From Paracentrotus lividus (taxonomy: Eukaryota > Echinodermata > Echinoidea > Camarodonta > Echinidae), in assembly GCA_940671915.1 (NCBI GenBank), contig CALNVZ010003426.1:11031404-11095403 (forward strand): 64,000 nucleotides of DNA, read 5' to 3'. How positions within the stretch are numbered: position 1 is the first letter of the stretch; the number at the start of each line of letters is the position of its first letter. Shown here piece by piece: positions 23,496 through 34,200 of the stretch. Position numbers and translations under genes: made by a program. The notes under the pieces are model-generated. The model did no database searches. It had not been told where the DNA came from and worked only from the letters and a program-made list of their open reading frames with translations.

Positions 23496-24600
23496 TATTC
23501 ATCTTCTGCAAGTCTCATAGCAAAATATCAGCAACACTCAATATCTTGTCAGAACGTTAACTATAATTGCATATGTATATTTCCTGGTCAGGTTTAGAAT
23601 GTATGTGTTTTTTTCTTCAGGCCTTGTTGGGTTTGTTATATTGTTTTTCGGGTGTTATATATAGTTCAGGTAATAAGGTAGTGGGATAAAGTTTGACTAT
23701 TAAATGGTGTAGGAAATTATGCTAGCCATGAGCTTGAGTATTTTATTTTTCTGTAAGCTGCACCTTATTCATCGATTTGATCCACAAATATTTTTTGAAA
23801 GTTTTGTTAATATTCCAGTTTAAATGTTTTTTTTGTTTTTTTTTAAATAGAGATTTGAAAAGGTTGTGGAATTATTATATATTCAGGAAAATCTCATTTT
23901 AAGAAATGGATAATGTCCACTCCTTATTGAGAAGTAGAATGATGAAGGAATCAGAAAAATGTAATTATTTAAACTTGCTGCAATATACAAGGTTATTACA
24001 AATATTAAAATGAAAGTACATGTGAATGCTACATTATCATATTTTCCCTCCAGTTATAATGTGCCAGGGGATACCTTCACCATCTTATTTTCATATTTCT
24101 GAGCTGAGTAAAAGCTCTACTTTCTGCAAAGGACATTTATCTTTGTTTTTTAATCTTTTTTAATGATCTAAACAAATCTAAACATAAACACTTAGTAGGC
24201 CTATTTTTCATAAATTCTTATTTTGTAAATATATTTCGGGATATTTGCCGTCATAGTTATTTATATTTTACCACTTTACCTGTAATTACCAAGTATTAAG
24301 TGATCCGTTGACACCAAGGTCTTAGAAACACCAAGATGGGTATATAGTATTAGCGCTATATAAATGTAACTATTATAATTGTAATACTTTTAAACTAAGG
24401 TTTCACATGTCCTGTATCTTTTCTAAATCAATCATCACTACCAAGTATCTGCTATTGTCATATTGTACCTCATTTACGAATTCACTGTTTACAATTAAAC
24501 ATGACAGAGGAGGCTTTTTAAAAAAACCCATTGAGGTATGTTTTTTTTTTAACCACTCATATTGCCCTTTTCATAATGTGACTCTTAATGAAAAATAAAA

Positions 24601-25590
24601 ACCAAGGCTGACTTTTGGTTACTATCTATTTTCCTGAATCTAAAGAGTATGCTGAATTATTAGAAAACAGTATTTTTTAAATTTGGAGTTATGAACTGTT
24701 AATATTTTCAAGAGTCTTTCTTACTGTTTCCAATATTTTTGGCTGAGTATTTTGCTGATTCTATGTCTTGTTATTTATTGAGGCTGATATAGCAGGCAAG
24801 TTTGAAATCTCTATTATCGGAATACCAATCATGGCTGATAAATCAAAGTCATATTCATTTTCAGGGCTTTTACATTCTTTTTTTCTATGTCATCATTCAA
24901 ATGTATATTTATGACATCTTAGCAATACTGTAGACTTCAGTTTAATCACCAGTGCCTGTAATTTGCATGTGATTTGTATTTATGTGTAAAGGGTTATTTT
25001 TAAGTGTAAATTAAGTAGAATTTTAGGACTTGTCTTTTGAGTGTACTAGTGGCTAAAGTGTACTTATAATCATGAAGGATTAACAAATGGACTCAGAGCA
25101 TTGCCGATTTGTTATACAAATTTTTATTAATTTTTATTTGATGAATTTTTTTTTTAAAGAAAGAAAATTATTAGATTTTTTACTAAACCTTATAAAATAG
25201 AAGGGAATATGTTCAGGAATTTAGATAAGTAATTTTTTGCACGATCATTGTATTCAGAAATTCATCTTTTGGTAAAACGTTGCATTTGTTAAATGTAAAT
25301 CGCACATATTTTTAGTATCATGTAAGGAAATATATTTTGGTAGTATTATGGTTAATGCATAAAGCATTTAGTCTGCATAAATGGATAATTGATTAATTAG
25401 CGGTTATTATTTTTTTTTTGGATAGTTTTGCTTGCCAATAGATTATAATTTTCTGCTTCGCAAACCTAGACATTTCTCTACACATCAATGCAGTCATGTA
25501 ATATAGCAGTACTGAATAAAAATGTGTAGTTTGCAGATTATTTTAGCAGTGTTCTCTCTTCTGTACCAACATGTATCAGATGGTTTTGGA
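24601..25590. other. AT-rich spacer
   Basis: No gene or clear repeat recognised. Confidence 0.5.
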
Positions 25591-25604
25591 GGAAAACAAG
25601 AGAG

Positions 25605-25671
<67 letters not shown>

Positions 25672-25966
25672 AGGGGAGGGGGAGAGCAAAATATTGAGAG
25701 GGAGAGAAAGAAAGGAAATAAAATAATTGAGGTATTTAAAGAGAGAGAAAGACTGGGCGAGAAAGAGAGAGAGAACGAAAATGGGGGGGGGGGGGAAAGC
25801 AAAATATGGAAAGGGAGAGAAAGAAAAGAAATAAAATAATTGAAGTATATAAAGAAAAAGACAGGGCCAGAGAGCGTGAGAGAGACAGAGAGAGAGAGAA
25901 AATGGGGAGGGAGAGCAAAATACGGAAAGGGCAAGAAAGAAAGGAAATGAAATAATTGAGGTATAT
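25605..25966. repeat. (GA)n and GA-rich minisatellite of about 125 bp
   Basis: A pure GA run (25605-25665) leads into three copies of a unit of about 125 bp. The unit contains GGGAGAGCAAAATA, AAGGGAGAGAAAGAAA and AAATAAAATAATTGAGGTAT. Reading frames here are compositional. Confidence 0.85.
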
Positions 25967-26139
25967 AGAGCGATTTCACGTGACGTCACAAGAAGCCATG
26001 TTGGTGCTGGGCAAAACAATAAAGGTATACCGGTGCACCAGGCCGTAAAAACAATGATTTTCACGGTTTGATGGACATGTTTTTATTGTTTAGCCCACCA
26101 ACATGGATGAATGATGACGTCACTGGGAACGCTCTATAA
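25967..26139. mobile_element. Foldback element inserted in the GA minisatellite
   Basis: AGAGCGATTTCACGTGACGT at the left is inverted at the right (GACGTCACTGGGAACGCTCT). The inner pair CATGTTGGTG...GGGCAAAACAATAAA / TTTATTGTTTAGCCCACCAA extends the stem. GA-repeat sequence resumes on the right side. Confidence 0.8.
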
Positions 26140-28110
26140 AGAGAGAGAGAGAGAAAGACAGGGCGGCAGAGAGGGGGAGAATATAATTTTCTTTCATAAA
26201 AAACATGACATTATATCAAAAACATTAACAATGTTAGGGGACATAGCCTCGAAAGAAATTAAACAGAAAATACCGTTAAGCCTTTCATGATTTTGGTCAC
26301 AAGGTGTATCGATGCTCTTTTTCTGATGTATTATTCATGCATGATAAATGTAGGCTTGTATAAATAAATCCAAATGAACCATTAAGTACCTAAATATAAA
26401 AGGGGCAAAAAAAAAAAGGACCAAAAAAGCTTCAAGCAATTTTAGCGCACTTTCTACAAATCTGTTTGGGGGATGGGGGGGGGGGGCGGGGGGGTGGTGG
26501 GAGGTTGGGCCGTCCATTGCCTTGACTTCGGGCCTGCTATTTTAAAAATCTCATTATAGAATTTCCAAGAAACGGAATCGTATCTCGTCTCACTCAATGT
26601 TGCCCCTCTCCCCTTTCGAAAAAAACAGTGCTCTTTATTCATCCACATTGCACACCTATGCTTCATACACTCTAAAATGTTGATAAGGCCTAATAATTAT
26701 AACTAAAGTTAAGACGTAATAAAACACGAAACTACACACAAATTTCTAACACCACCACCCCCCTCGTGAAAAACATCCTCGCACATCAGTTTGCCATAGG
26801 ACGGGTGTTTGTACTCGGAGAGAACTTCTTCATGTGATAATGGGACAGGGGGGGGGGGGTTCCATGGAAGTTGTCTCCAAGAACTGAAAATGTCATCCTG
26901 AGAGAAGAGTTTAGGTGTGATATCCAGTAAAATGGCAAAGGACTATGGCCCTGGGTAGAAGCGAACAACATCGAAATGAAATGAAAAGGGAAAGGGCAAA
27001 AAGCGTGGGGGAAGGGACAAACGGGGGGGGGGGAGGAAGAGGTAAAAGAAAAGAAAAAGAAAAAACATTGAAAACCCAGAATGCTCCAATGTACATCATT
27101 TAACGAATCTAGGGGCACCATTGTGATCTTAAACTCATTAGGAGGCGCCAAATTGTCCTTAAATCAGAAGCGCCCAACTTAGGGAATGCATTGGCCAAGG
27201 TGATAGTAGGGGGCGCCAAACTGATCCCAAACTAATTGGAACGCAAATTTTGGTTTTAATTAAGAAATACGAATCAGCAGCCTTATATGATACCATGCAC
27301 ATCGAGTCCTCACTATTCAAGCTAGCCCAACTCCGAACTCACAATTCAACATTCTAATCAAATGCGGTCACATAATGCAGGCCCACTTGAAGGTACATTC
27401 GATATGTTCAATCCAACAACACCCTCCCCCTCAAAGCATTTTAGTTCGCGATGAAAATGAAGTAATCTATAAGCCTTACTCTATATTAAATAGATAGATT
27501 TCTCCACACGAATGCCCTTTATCGACTGAGGATTTGACCCGCCATCCCACTCAGGGGTCGTTCCGGATTCTTAGAGATACCCCCTATCAGTTAGGGGAAG
27601 CTATGTCAAAATTACCCCCTATTTCGGGCTTTTGGAAGGAAATTAAGGTGCATCAAAATGACCCCCTATTACAGGTTTTTGGAGGGGGAGTCAGCAAAAT
27701 TAACCCCATTTCACAGGATTTTGGACCATATTTGGGACTCTTTTTCAGGATTTGTCCCCAAAGAATTGAAAACTACCCCTAATTGTAAAATAGTCGGGGG
27801 AAAAAAACTGATAAAAGATATTTCAATGATTTCTCGGGGGTTTCCCCCTACCTGAGCCCCTAAAAATATACCCCTTTCCCGGAGAAATCGGGAACAAGCA
27901 TACATGAATGGTTGACCGCCTGAGGGGGGGGGGGGGGAGTTGAAGCAGCTTAGACCCCGGCCTGGTTAGGCCTTTTGAATGTAAATGACGTAGCAGACGA
28001 CGAGAATTTGAAAAATCTATGGAGTGCTGTTTATTTATTATGGCAAGCTGATCCTGCTTGCAACTTAACATAAACAATTTTGTTTGGTTAATTTTTTATG
28101 CGATTTTCAG
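26140..28110. other. Low-complexity and G-rich spacer before the sulfotransferase
   Basis: G runs lie at about 26475, 26850, 27023 and 27925. About 27530-27900 is a decayed repeat with a recurring ACCCCCTAT-TTTGG phrase. No coding gene recognised. A 5' untranslated exon for the next gene may lie here, because that gene's start exon has an acceptor at 28110. Confidence 0.5.
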
Positions 28111-28116
28111 CCAGAT

Positions 28117-28409
28117 ATGGAGTCTGGTAAGAGCTCTGTACACAAAGAACAGGCTCGAATAATTTTGTGGTGTTACCCTCGAACCCTCTCCACTGTCTTG
28201 ACAAAGTGTTTAAGTTTTATTGAGGATTTGGAAGTATGGTTCGAGCCGTTCACCTACTGTGATATCGCAAACACTGTTTACCGAGCGGAGACGGGCAAGG
28301 AGCTCCCGCCAGAGTTCAGGGCTGACAATGCGACTGAGTTTGCGGAAGCTGCTGAGATTGTGAAACGAAGCCAGGGGGTCTCGTCTATTATCGTTCCTGA
28401 TCGGATCTC
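28117..28409 (+). CDS. Sulfotransferase-like exon with start codon
   Basis: 97 codons plus two bases. It holds the 5'-PAPS loop. Donor CTC|GTGAGT at 28410. Confidence 0.85.
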
Positions 28410-29624
28410 GTGAGTATAATTTTGACTATAATTTTGTAGTTGTTATTATTTTGGTGTTTTAATGTTGCACTTCTCAATGTGGGCTGTATCCGCCAATTTG
28501 TCTCCTCTGCATGTGTTCGCTCACTGTGTACAAAGTCAATGGAGTGGAACGATGTCTCCACCACTGACGAAATGAACGGGAGTGAATGGACTGGTGACTT
28601 ATAACCAGATTATGCCCCAATGTGACACTTCAGTGTCGTCCAATGCATAAATAAAATAAGATATTATAATATAATATATTGATATTAAAATGTAAACAAA
28701 AAAAATATGATAAGAATGATATAGAAAACGTAATTGACACGCTGTAGCTCTGGAGCCAGTTTCTCGAAACCGTCATAAGTCTAAATTCTTGAACAACTTA
28801 TAGGGACACGTGTGTAGAATTAACATGTGTTTCAATGGGATGTCCAAGAAGAACTTAGACTTATGATGGTTTTGAGAAACAGGCCCGGCCTAATCTCTAG
28901 GCAGTTCCACCTTCTTGTGATTTCCTATTCTCTCATATATAATTGAAGTTAATTTGCTGATAATGCTGTATCTCTCTCCATTGTACACTGCAGATATGGG
29001 AACACTAAACATCGCCTGGAATCAACAGAGAGTAGACTTGTTCTGGTAAAGGACATGACCACACCCTTTCAGAACGATAGGTTTTTCGACTACATTCCTT
29101 CGGGCTATCAGCACGTCTTCCTCATTCGAGATCCTACTGCTGCTCTCCATTCTTACCGGAGGGCATGTATTGCACGTGACAAACCTGTAGATGAGAACCT
29201 CTATGATATTGTGAGAGATGATATGTTCGTGGATGCGGAGGAGTTCATTCCAAGTCTTCACCGCTTGTGGACCTTCATTCGTGAGACAGTCGACCCGGAC
29301 CCAATGGTTATAGATGCTGATGATTTAACCGCCAACCCTGGAGTTATACTAAAGAAGCTTTGTAGCCGGACTGGACTGCCATATAGTGATACCCTGCTCA
29401 ACTGGGATGCATCTACGGCCGTCTTTGAACGCTATAAGGCCTGTAGTGATAGCCTTCTTGTGGATGTTCCAGCATTTTTCCATGCTGCTGCGACCTCCAG
29501 CGAATTCCTTGTTAACACTAAAAAGCCTCTTTCGCATGAAGATCTGTCAGAGGATGTTAAGAGACTGGTTGATATTGCTATGCCACTTTATAATGAAATA
29601 AATAAACATAAGATTAAGATATGA
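28117..29624 (+). CDS. PAPS-dependent sulfotransferase-like protein, two exons
   Basis: Joining 28117-28409 and 28994-29624 (Ser98 split across the junction) gives 307 aa. Seen: no signal peptide; a P-loop-like motif at 15-32 (IILWCYPRTLSTVLTKCL), which fits the 5'-phosphosulfate loop of sulfotransferases; and LIRDPTAALHSYRRA (141-155), where R143 and S151 fit the 3'-phosphate-binding R-x7-S. In the family these loops hold the donor PAPS and sulfate goes to a hydroxyl or amine; the acceptor is unknown. Without a signal peptide a cytosolic role is the simplest reading. Similar marine-invertebrate proteins are sometimes labelled branched-chain aminotransferase-like, a misleading name I recall from plant fusion proteins. 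The chosen ATG lies 6 bp after the acceptor TTTTCAG; upstream in-frame codons would be intron. Confidence 0.85.
28410..28993. other. Sulfotransferase-like intron
   Basis: 584 bp, with acceptor ACACTGCAG at 28993. It carries the MITE at 28750-28888. Confidence 0.8.
28750..28888. mobile_element. Hairpin MITE 'GAAACCGTCATAAGTC', copy 1
   Basis: CCAGTTTCTCGAAACCGTCA at the left is inverted at the right (TATGATGGTTTTGAGAAACA). The centre TAGAATTAACATGTGTTTCA is shared with the copy at 48806-48944. Confidence 0.85.
28994..29624 (+). CDS. Sulfotransferase-like terminal coding exon
   Basis: Completes Ser98, then 209 codons and TGA at 29622. It holds the 3'-phosphate-binding region and the helical C-terminal half. 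Confidence 0.87.
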
Positions 29625-30958
29625 ACATATTCTATCATGATGTTCATGTTTCAGAAGGGGGACATAATTATATCCATTTATTTAGGAACATATATTTTTT
29701 GAGTTAAATTGTGGTTGAAAAGACAATATACCAGTGCATGAACATTTAACTTCAACTTTTTAAAATGCCATAATAATCACTATATTGATTGTGGGTAAAA
29801 ATGCAAAGACAAGACAAATTTCTGAAGTCATAAGCCATGCCATTCACTGCAAAAATGTATGTTAAATTAAACATGATTTATCTGATTTGTATCTGCACAC
29901 AAAGGAAGGTCTAAACTGCCATTTATTGCTTTCAGGTGCTTCAGAAAAACATGTAACCCTAAATTATTGCTTTAGAATATGTAAATATTTACTTATTATA
30001 TATGAATGAATAATGATAAAAAATTAGTATAATATAATAAAAGGTAAACATTTATTTATTGCTTTTTATATTGTTAGTGTATATGTACTGTAGCTGCTGC
30101 AGCTGTTAGCACATACATTCAAAATTTATGAACTTATGAATTAATGTATTTGTGTAGGACTCTCAGGTAGAGCAGGTAGATAAATTGACTAAAAAAAAAA
30201 TAAAAAAAAAAAAGCTGAAATGAATTATTAATAATTAAGATAATGTAAAGGAAATATCTACAATAGCTATATATTATAATGGTTTATAACATCAGCATTA
30301 TATCATGTTATCATGTAATTTATTTTGCTTATACTGACATTTCAACTAGTGACCAAGGAGAGCTTTTCTTTATATTTTTATACAATTAATTGGTTCATTC
30401 TCAGGTCAAGAAATCATTCTGTCCAATGTTGTTCATTTTACCTCATCAGATACTTTAGCCTGGAGATATATACATATTAAATGAATCCACACAGAATAAA
30501 AAATCCAGTGTTTTTCGTTTCATTATTAGGAAAATCTTTAGAGAAAGGGATTGAGAAAAAAAAAGAGAGACAGAGAAAGATGGAGAGTGAAAGTTTTATT
30601 TTGTTTAGTTTTTTTATTTGATTTTGTTGGATTTATTATCATGAAGGAGGGGCACTAAACTAATAAAAAAAAGACCCCCCCCCTAAAAAAAAACACCCTA
30701 AAAACAAAAAAACACGTACATGAGAACCATACTAATAGTTTTATAGGCCTAGTATGGTGTCTTCTCCATCTGATCTCACCATGAAAAGCCCGCCTGGATA
30801 GGTTAAAAAACATGAAATGAAATGAAATAAAGAAGAAAAAAAAATCAATAAAAAGTCGAAATTTTGATTATGCAATATATCATTTTCCTTCAATTGCATG
30901 ATGGATGAATCGATGAATCGATAAATATAATTGTTAGGTGATGAAGATGATGCCGATT
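29625..30958. other. Sulfotransferase 3' UTR and spacer
   Basis: AT-rich. Candidate AATAAA signals at 30036 and 30495. No other gene seen. Confidence 0.5.
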
Positions 30959-31123
30959 GCCCCGCCCCTCTCTTTTGTTTACAAACTACAAATACGGTGA
31001 TTCCCCCGAAGATGGATTTGTTGTGCGCGTAATAAACTTCCGGGTTACAGGTTACTGTGATTTCGATTTGGTTATTGTTGGCAGGATTTGCGTTTGTAAA
31101 ATTAACTTAATTATCGTCGGAAG
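30959..31123 (+). promoter_or_regulatory. Probable promoter / 5' UTR of the LDLa receptor
   Basis: A GC box (CCCCGCCCC) lies at about 30960 in otherwise AT-rich DNA, about 160 bp before the start codon. An in-frame TAA at 31103 closes the frame upstream of the ATG. The transcription start is not identifiable. Confidence 0.35.
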
Positions 31124-31214
31124 ATGGCTAACTTTTGCCTGCAGATAAATCGCACACTACTGTTGGTTTCTTGTTGCTGCTTGATATGTCATCATTTTAT
31201 CCCGAGTATTGTTG
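31124..31214 (+). CDS. LDLa receptor exon 1, signal peptide
   Basis: ATG with A at -3 and G at +4. It encodes MANFCLQINRTLLLVSCCCL and onward to SIV, then one base of the next codon before GTAATG. Phase and hydrophobicity match the exon at 36002. That makes it the best candidate for the first coding exon, despite the 4.8-kb intron. Confidence 0.72.
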
Positions 31215-34200
31215 GTAATGATTTTAAGGTCTTCATTTTTACATGTTAGCTTGTTGTTTGTGTGTGGTTGTTCAGTGAATGTCCTTGGTCGGAGCTCAAG
31301 TTGGAGCTAAGCCGCAGTTCGCATCCCGGTCCTCTTCCCACACGCGCCGTGGCCGTAGGCGTAGGCGTGTTTGAAGGAAGTGCCTATAGTATGATGTCTG
31401 CGCACCTAAAATTTGACCTCAATTTCAGGTCTAACGTTACAAAGTTAAATATTATTTTAATTTTCATCAATGTTATTCCATTCTTTCTATTCTATGATCA
31501 ATTAAAACAAAAAATGAAAGAAATTATTTTCGAGAACAATGACATGACAGTCTTGTTTAAAAAAAAAGAAAAAAAAAAAGGCTTTTCAAATTCAATTTCA
31601 TTTCATTTCATGCCTTTGAAGCCCTCGACACCAAGTCCTCCCTTTCCCTATGGAAAGACCTGGAACAACTCCCACCTTCAATTATCTTATCATCTTTCCC
31701 ATGGGGCTTGCACCTCATCTGTCATCATCGCAAGGCCCAAATTGCCAGATGTCAGCTACTCACACAAACCTACCTGCTCCAAACACGCCTCCTCAAAATT
31801 GGAAAATCTCAACAGGCCCTCTGTCCCCTATGCAAGAAGGTTGATGAAGACGTGATTCACTTCTTGGCCACCTGTGAAGTACTACAAACCCAACGCCTGT
31901 CCTTCATCAGTAACATTAATCTTAGATTCCCTCTCCTTCGGATTCATAATACCTTGGACAAAGATGACCCGGAGGCGTTCACAAAATTAGCCCTTTTCCC
32001 AAACCCTGATCTCAACCTTCACGACTCTACTACCTTTACGACCATTGCTCTCCAATTTATAGGATGGGGGGTCCGTTGTCCGGACACTTAAGCAGATAAA
32101 AACATCATCTTTTGCTCTGGATTTTCTCAAAATTTGTGCTGTAATTAGCAAAAATATTTGTGAATATTTATGCTTTGTTATATTTGTCTGATATTAGTTT
32201 CAATCGATTAATGAAATATTGATCACAAAGCTCCGAAAATTGCCTTCTTGTCCGGACAAACAACCCGTCCGGACATACAACAACTGGGTATACTAAAAAT
32301 CCACACTTTACGTGCTACCTTAAACCAACAGTAAGACGTCAGTCTAAGCCATCCATTGGAGGATCTCCAACAAGTGGAGGAAGAACAACAAGAAGAAGAA
32401 GTAGAATCTGACTGTAGACGGTGTGGGTGCTAGTGCAGTTTTGCATCCAGCCGCGAGGCCTGCTGCTACGTGAAGGGATAGGGTTGACAGCGACCCCCAC
32501 ACATCGAAATGTCTAACGTTACAACTAGTTTGTTCGTACAGAGCTAGAGGACAATGCATTTTGATTGTTGGGCGCTCTGATTAGCTATCGCGTGAAGCTC
32601 CGCCTCCATGGTTGCGATGACTGAAGTGCGTTGATTGTAACTGAACAACGCGATTCAGCTGTTCCCGAAAGACCTCTTTTATCGTGCGCGCTGTCAATCA
32701 TAACCAAAGTGGACCAATTTCGCAAGAAAAACTGCGCAAGACTCAACTTCACAAAATGTGTGGCGGAAAGCCACTCTTTCAATACTTTTTAGAATAAAGA
32801 AGAGAAATATAAATAGGAACTTCAACGAATCCAACTGTCGATCTCCATCAGTTGAAATAAAACGTATGAAATAAAGAGGACTAATCAAAAAAATAAATGA
32901 CGAGTCTAAATTCTATCGTGATTATTGTTCATTGGAAGGCACAATGGTGCCAACGTGATCATTCGAGCATCGTGCATATTTGTGGAGTAAAAATTTCAAC
33001 ATGCCCCACGCACTAGGGTTAGGGTAGAGTGGTAGGTTAGGGTGGTATGTATGGGATACCAAACTGCACTAGCGCCGTTTAGGGTAGCATTATCATTAAC
33101 CTGAATTTGAAAGTCTGATAATGGGTCTAAATAATTTCAAAGCTGTAGTGTAAGGTGACCGAAAAAGCCCAGCTGTTTAATGGTTGAAATTCTCTTTTCC
33201 TCTTTTTTTTATTTTTTTAATCAACCTTCAGATCTAGATTTACACCAAGGATTTCGAAAAAGTTTCTTTCTTTTTTTGGGGTTCTAAATTAGATCTAAGT
33301 AGGCCCACTCATATGCACAAAGTCAAAGCGAAAGTTTTGACCTCGTGCAGAAAGTGGGACTTTGGGTGGTAGGAAAAAATATAATTTGGTTAGTGTGAAA
33401 ATTATTGACTTTGATCTAGACCCTAGATTAAGTTAGAAAACACAACCATAATTTAGGTAAATAAATAATAACTCAAATTGTACTAAAAGATAGAAAAATG
33501 AAGAGAAACTCACGGCTGGTCTTGGCACAGTCATGCTTATGTTGTGTGATGCGGTTCCAATGTCTAAGAGATGTGTACGTGTGCAGCTATCGCGCTATTT
33601 TTGAAAGAGTCGAAAATCAATTTCACCCATACAAAAAATCGCATCGTCATAAACCAAACTCGTACCACATCATACATATATTGTGTGGTGTGTGCACTGA
33701 CTGGTTTCCCATTTTCGTACCTTTTCTGAATCGACTACTGGGTAGAAAAACTCAGACTGGTGCATGTTGACCGTGTAGTGAGATCATATAACATCAATGC
33801 AGGGAATCTCGTGATAAATAGATCGATGAATTTCTTCTTCTTTTGATACCGATATGGCAAGCAGTCGGTCGAACACAATATTTTTTGTCACAGTTTTTTT
33901 AAAACTCTCTTTTGTTATTAGTTTCTTTTTCTTCTTCTCTTTTCCTTTTTTGTTAAAAAAAAACAACATTTATTCTGTTGTTGTCTTTTTTCTTTCATTC
34001 TTTTTTTCATACTTGTTTTTTTTCTTCTTCTTGATTTTTAAAATTTTCTTTCCCAAAAGAACTTTGGGGCAAGGCTTAATTTCTTTTTTCCTTAAAGGTT
34101 ACCAATAAGTAAATTTTAAACCAAACGGAAGCAAAGACTCAAGATATAGATCTAAAGAGAAAAGAAAACCTTGCACCCAAGGTACCGGTATTTTTGGAAA

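Larger units (their letters stand above)
22826..24600 (+). other. Probable tetraspanin 3' UTR and flank
   Basis: No ORF. The 20-bp 'AGGGCATTA/TAATGCCCT' motif cluster lies at 22930-23035 and a nested MITE pair at 23082-23495. Candidate AATAAA signal at 24594-24599; the true end is unknown. Confidence 0.4.

Noticed and set aside
25494-26064. Arg/Glu-rich and Ser/Leu-rich ORFs
   Set aside because: Translation of GA/CT repeats in the minisatellite.
27534-27905. Overlapping ORFs on both strands
   Set aside because: The region repeats an ACCCCCTAT/TTTGG phrase; it looks like a decayed repeat.
28084-28116. Upstream extension of the sulfotransferase frame
   Set aside because: It begins with TTG, not ATG, and crosses the TTTTCAG acceptor at 28110.
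33010-33055. TTAGGG-like interstitial telomere
   Set aside because: Only a few imperfect units mixed with TAGAGTGGTAGG; too short and irregular.
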